Part shown: positions 61,375-64,000 of the stretch, piece after piece
How positions within the stretch are numbered: position 1 is the stretch's first letter
Layout: each line of letters starts with the position of its first letter
NCBI RefSeq assembly: GCF_010692325.1
Contig: NZ_JAAHHW010000019.1
Coordinates: forward strand, 814-64,813
Direction: 5' to 3'
DNA from: Moorena sp. SIO3I8
GTDB lineage: Bacteria; Cyanobacteriota; Cyanobacteriia; Cyanobacteriales; Coleofasciculaceae
DNA length: 64,000 bases
The notes under the pieces: generated by a model
What the model saw: the letters and a program-made list of their open reading frames with translations, nothing else
What the model was told of the DNA's origin: nothing
The model's database searches: none
Position numbers and translations under genes: made by a program

Positions 61375-64000
61375 ATGCCCTACTCAATGGTTTTGGTCTG
61401 GCTCAATTTTCTCATAGAAACTGTCCCAATTAGCGATACAGATAGAGCAATGAGTGGTACCTATGACCTACAGTTAGTTGTTCTATCCATTGCTATCGCC
61501 TCGATTGTGACCTATACGGTGCTCATTCTAGCTAGACAAGTAAAAACCTCACAAAAGAGTAACCGTAAAGGTTGGCTGATTGGTGGGGCAATGATCATGG
61601 GAGTTGGGATTTGGTCAATACACTTTTTGGGAATGCTAGCATTCCGGTTCCCAATCCCCATCACTTATGATATGCCGATGGTACTGCTTTCTTACTGGGT
61701 AGCAGTGCTAATATCTGGTGCCGTACTCTATAGTGTCAGCCGCATCACCAACCTCAGACATTTAATGGTGGGCAGTGTGGTAATGGGATTAGCGATCGCA
61801 TCCGTACCCTACCTGCTGATCGCTGCCATGGGAATACCAAGGCTGATTCACTACAACCTCCTTTTAGTTGCCCTATCCGTTGTTATAGCCAGCTTGACAT
61901 CCTTTTTCATCTTGTGGCTATCCTTTGATTTGGGGGTAGGAACTAGAAAAGTCCTTAATTGGTGGAAGCTTTGCTGGGCAGTGATCCTGGGATTAGCCAT
62001 TACCTCTGTACACTATACAACCATGATGGCAGCCAAGTTCCCCGTTACTCCACCATTAGACACTGGGTTTTCTCCAACATTAAATACTTCGGTAGTAACA
62101 AGCACAATCGGGATAACTAACCTAATCATCTTCAGCCTCACCTTACTTGCCTCATATTACGAGCAGAAAACGAGTAAAGCACTGCAAGCTCTTAGACAAG
62201 AAGCATTGCAAGAGAGCGAAAGGCTATTCCGAACCGTGATTCGAGAAATGCAGGTCGGGGTATTGCTATTCGAGGCAAAAACCGAATTCATGCTCTTTAA
62301 TCAAGCGGCTCTGGATATACTGGGCTTCACCGAAAGTGAATTGTTGGATAAAAGTCCTTTTGGTTCGGATTGGACTATCATTCACGAAGACACCACTCCA
62401 TTCCCCACCGAAAGTCGTCCTATCCAACAGGCAATTAGCACCCATAAACTGGTAAGAAATGTGGTTATGGGTGTCCACAATCAAGCGACTAAAGATTGGG
62501 TATGGTTACTAGTGAATGCAGATCCCCAGGTGGGGGTGGATGGGTTAGTAGAGCAAGTCATTTGTACCTTTAGTGATATCACCAATCGCAAGCGAGCCGA
62601 GGAAGCGCTGCGGCAAGCTGAAGCGAATTACCGTAGCATTTTTGAGAATTCAGTAGAGGGCATCTATCAGATTACACCCGATGGGCGCTTTATTAGTGCC
62701 AATCCAGCCTTAGCGCGAATCTATGGCTATTCTTCCCCAGAAGAACTAGTGGAGTCGATTACGAACGTCTCAAAACAAATTTATCTGGACACTGAGGCTC
62801 GTAACGAGTTTACTAACAGAATCGCGGAAAATGGTGCTGTATCATCCATTGAGGCTCAGGCTTATCGCAAAGATGGTAGTGTAATCTCGATTTTGGAAAA
62901 TGTGCGCCCTGTCCGAGACACTAATGGGAATTTGCTCTACTACGAAGGCTCTGTGGAAGACATTACCGAACGCAAGCGAGTTGAACTGGCCTTGCTGGAG
63001 AGAGAGGAGCAGTATCGGTCAGTGGTGGAAAATGTGCAAGAGGTTATTTTCCAAACCGATGGGCTTGGGGTGTTGACCTTTCTCAATCCAACTTGGACAG
63101 AAATGACGGGCTTTTCTGTAGCAGATAGCATTGGTACTAACTTTATTGATTATCTCCATCCTGATGATCGTCAAACTAACATAGAACTGTTTCAATCCCT
63201 AATTACCCACAAACAGGAGTATTATCAGCAGGAACTAAGGTATATTACCAAGGATGGGGGCTCAGGCTGGCTCGAAATTCATGCCCAATTAACCCTAGAT
63301 CCTGACAATAGTATCACAGGGACTTCTGGCACTATCCAAGATATTACAAATCGTAAATTAACCGAGTCACATCTGAAAGAAAGTGAAAAACAACTGCGTC
63401 AAGTGATTGATTTAGTGCCTCATTTCATTTACGCCAAGAACCGAGATGGAGAGTTTCTTCTAGCTAACAAAGCAGTTGCGGAAGCTTATGGTACGACAGT
63501 AGATGAGTTACTATACCATCGGGATGAAGATTTTCCTCAATCTTTCCTAAAATCATTCCAGTTTAGAGAGGCGGATTTGCAGGTATTGGAAAGTGGAGAA
63601 CCGACACACCTTCCAGAAGAGACGATCATCTATCCCGATGGAGAAAAGCGTATCATCCAAACTACCAAAATTCCCTTCTCCTTAGCAATTTCCCACATGC
63701 CAGCGGTATTAAGTGTATCGATTGATATATCTGAGCAAAAGCAAGCCGAGCAAGCATTACACCAGCAACTGACTCGTGTAATGCTACTCAAACAGGTGAC
63801 CCAAGAAATCCGCCAAAGTTTAAAAACTAAACAAATTTTTCAGACCACCGCCACACAAATTGGTCAAGTGTTTCAGGTCAATCGTTGCACCATTCATACC
63901 TATGTTTCCCAACCCTATCCTCGCATTCCTACAGTTGCTGAGTATTTAGAAAAGGGTTATCTATCGATACTGGATTTAGAAATTCCGATTCTGGGGAATC
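61375..64000 (+). CDS. MHYT-PAS-GAF sensor protein, 3' end beyond the window (at least 875 aa)
   Basis: An N-terminal MHYT integral-membrane sensor has about seven helices; its motif occurs as WSIHFLGMLAF and ITSVHYTTMMAAKF, and in weaker form as RLIHYN. At least four PAS/PAC units follow (DITNRKRAEEAL, DITERKRVELAL, DITNRKLTE, DISEQKQAEQAL mark their ends). A GAF domain begins at about residue 810 (ILKQVTQEIRQS-like, then NRCTIHTY). A histidine kinase or diguanylate cyclase output is expected downstream but not seen. MHYT domains are proposed to bind metal and sense O2, CO or NO. ATG 61375 follows an in-frame TAA; ATG 61450 is an alternative. Confidence 0.85.
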   Translation, partial: MPYSMVLVWLNFLIETVPISDTDRAMSGTYDLQLVVLSIAIASIVTYTVLILARQVKTSQKSNRKGWLIGGAMIMGVGIWSIHFLGMLAFRFPIPITYDMPMVLLSYWVAVLISGAVLYSVSRITNLRHLMVGSVVMGLAIASVPYLLIAAMGIPRLIHYNLLLVALSVVIASLTSFFILWLSFDLGVGTRKVLNWWKLCWAVILGLAITSVHYTTMMAAKFPVTPPLDTGFSPTLNTSVVTSTIGITNLIIFSLTLLASYYEQKTSKALQALRQEALQESERLFRTVIREMQVGVLLFEAKTEFMLFNQAALDILGFTESELLDKSPFGSDWTIIHEDTTPFPTESRPIQQAISTHKLVRNVVMGVHNQATKDWVWLLVNADPQVGVDGLVEQVICTFSDITNRKRAEEALRQAEANYRSIFENSVEGIYQITPDGRFISANPALARIYGYSSPEELVESITNVSKQIYLDTEARNEFTNRIAENGAVSSIEAQAYRKDGSVISILENVRPVRDTNGNLLYYEGSVEDITERKRVELALLEREEQYRSVVENVQEVIFQTDGLGVLTFLNPTWTEMTGFSVADSIGTNFIDYLHPDDRQTNIELFQSLITHKQEYYQQELRYITKDGGSGWLEIHAQLTLDPDNSITGTSGTIQDITNRKLTESHLKESEKQLRQVIDLVPHFIYAKNRDGEFLLANKAVAEAYGTTVDELLYHRDEDFPQSFLKSFQFREADLQVLESGEPTHLPEETIIYPDGEKRIIQTTKIPFSLAISHMPAVLSVSIDISEQKQAEQALHQQLTRVMLLKQVTQEIRQSLKTKQIFQTTATQIGQVFQVNRCTIHTYVSQPYPRIPTVAEYLEKGYLSILDLEIPILGN

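Overview
The window looks like chromosome of a large-genome filamentous marine cyanobacterium, most like Moorena (Moorea). This is inferred from frequent GCGATCGC (HIP1) octamers, many short tandem repeats with a 7-base period, CHAT/CHASE2, DUF1822 and DUF4114 proteins, NrtS, and a menaquinone/phylloquinone-type DHNA-CoA thioesterase. No rRNA, tRNA or CRISPR array was seen. Coding DNA is interrupted by long non-coding stretches filled with heptamer repeats, small inverted-repeat (MITE-like) elements and decayed transposases.

Layout. 0.7-11.4 kb: two paralogous Ca-binding type surface proteins (cadherin-like plus DUF4114) flank a large HEAT-repeat/membrane/NACHT ATPase. 11.5-14.5 kb: SGNH-like acyl-group enzyme, DUF2283 protein, PLP-dependent threonine/serine dehydratase. 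14.7-19.0 kb: leftward cassette of sigma-like factor, DUF1822 protein and CHAT-CHASE2 membrane protein. 19.8-25.7 kb: carotenoid-desaturase-like flavoprotein, Na/Pi cotransporter, alpha/beta hydrolase, MenI thioesterase, VapBC-like pair. 26.0-31.1 kb: compact operon of TPR-CHAT protease, small acidic protein and a protein with a C-terminal membrane pair. 31.8-34.1 kb: second Na/Pi cotransporter, coiled-coil protein and a broken pstS. 34.9-39.7 kb: saccharopine-dehydrogenase-like protein, then a group of two MglA-like GTPases, a protoglobin and a roadblock protein. 40-41 kb: relics of a CHAT-TPR gene and an IS1634-type transposase. 41.1-45.6 kb: LodB/LodA-type quinone-cofactor oxidase genes with a catalase-like gene. 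47.2-50.7 kb: PP-loop ATPase, polysaccharide pyruvyltransferase, interrupted HAD phosphatase gene. 51-57.9 kb: aspartoacylase-like enzyme, degenerate DinG-like helicase, DAHP synthase behind a tandem attenuator leader, ABC exporter, zinc-ribbon protein. 59.6-64 kb: nrtS overlapping a pabC-like gene, then an MHYT-PAS-GAF sensor that runs off the end.

The strongest regulatory signal lies upstream of the DAHP synthase gene. Two successive short leader peptides, each with eight Phe/Tyr/Trp codons, are each followed by a rho-independent terminator and a competing antiterminator. This is the textbook architecture of ribosome-mediated attenuation, repeated twice in one leader. The strongest candidates for poorly described protein systems are the TPR-CHAT/small protein/2TM operon (26.0-31.1 kb), the HEAT-TM-NACHT protein, and the GTPase-protoglobin-roadblock-GTPase group.

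A second theme is repeat-driven gene remodelling. Several genes end or start inside repeats (menI, aroF, the DUF2283 gene, the aspartoacylase-like gene), and one HAD gene is stopped by an in-frame 24-bp repeat insertion.
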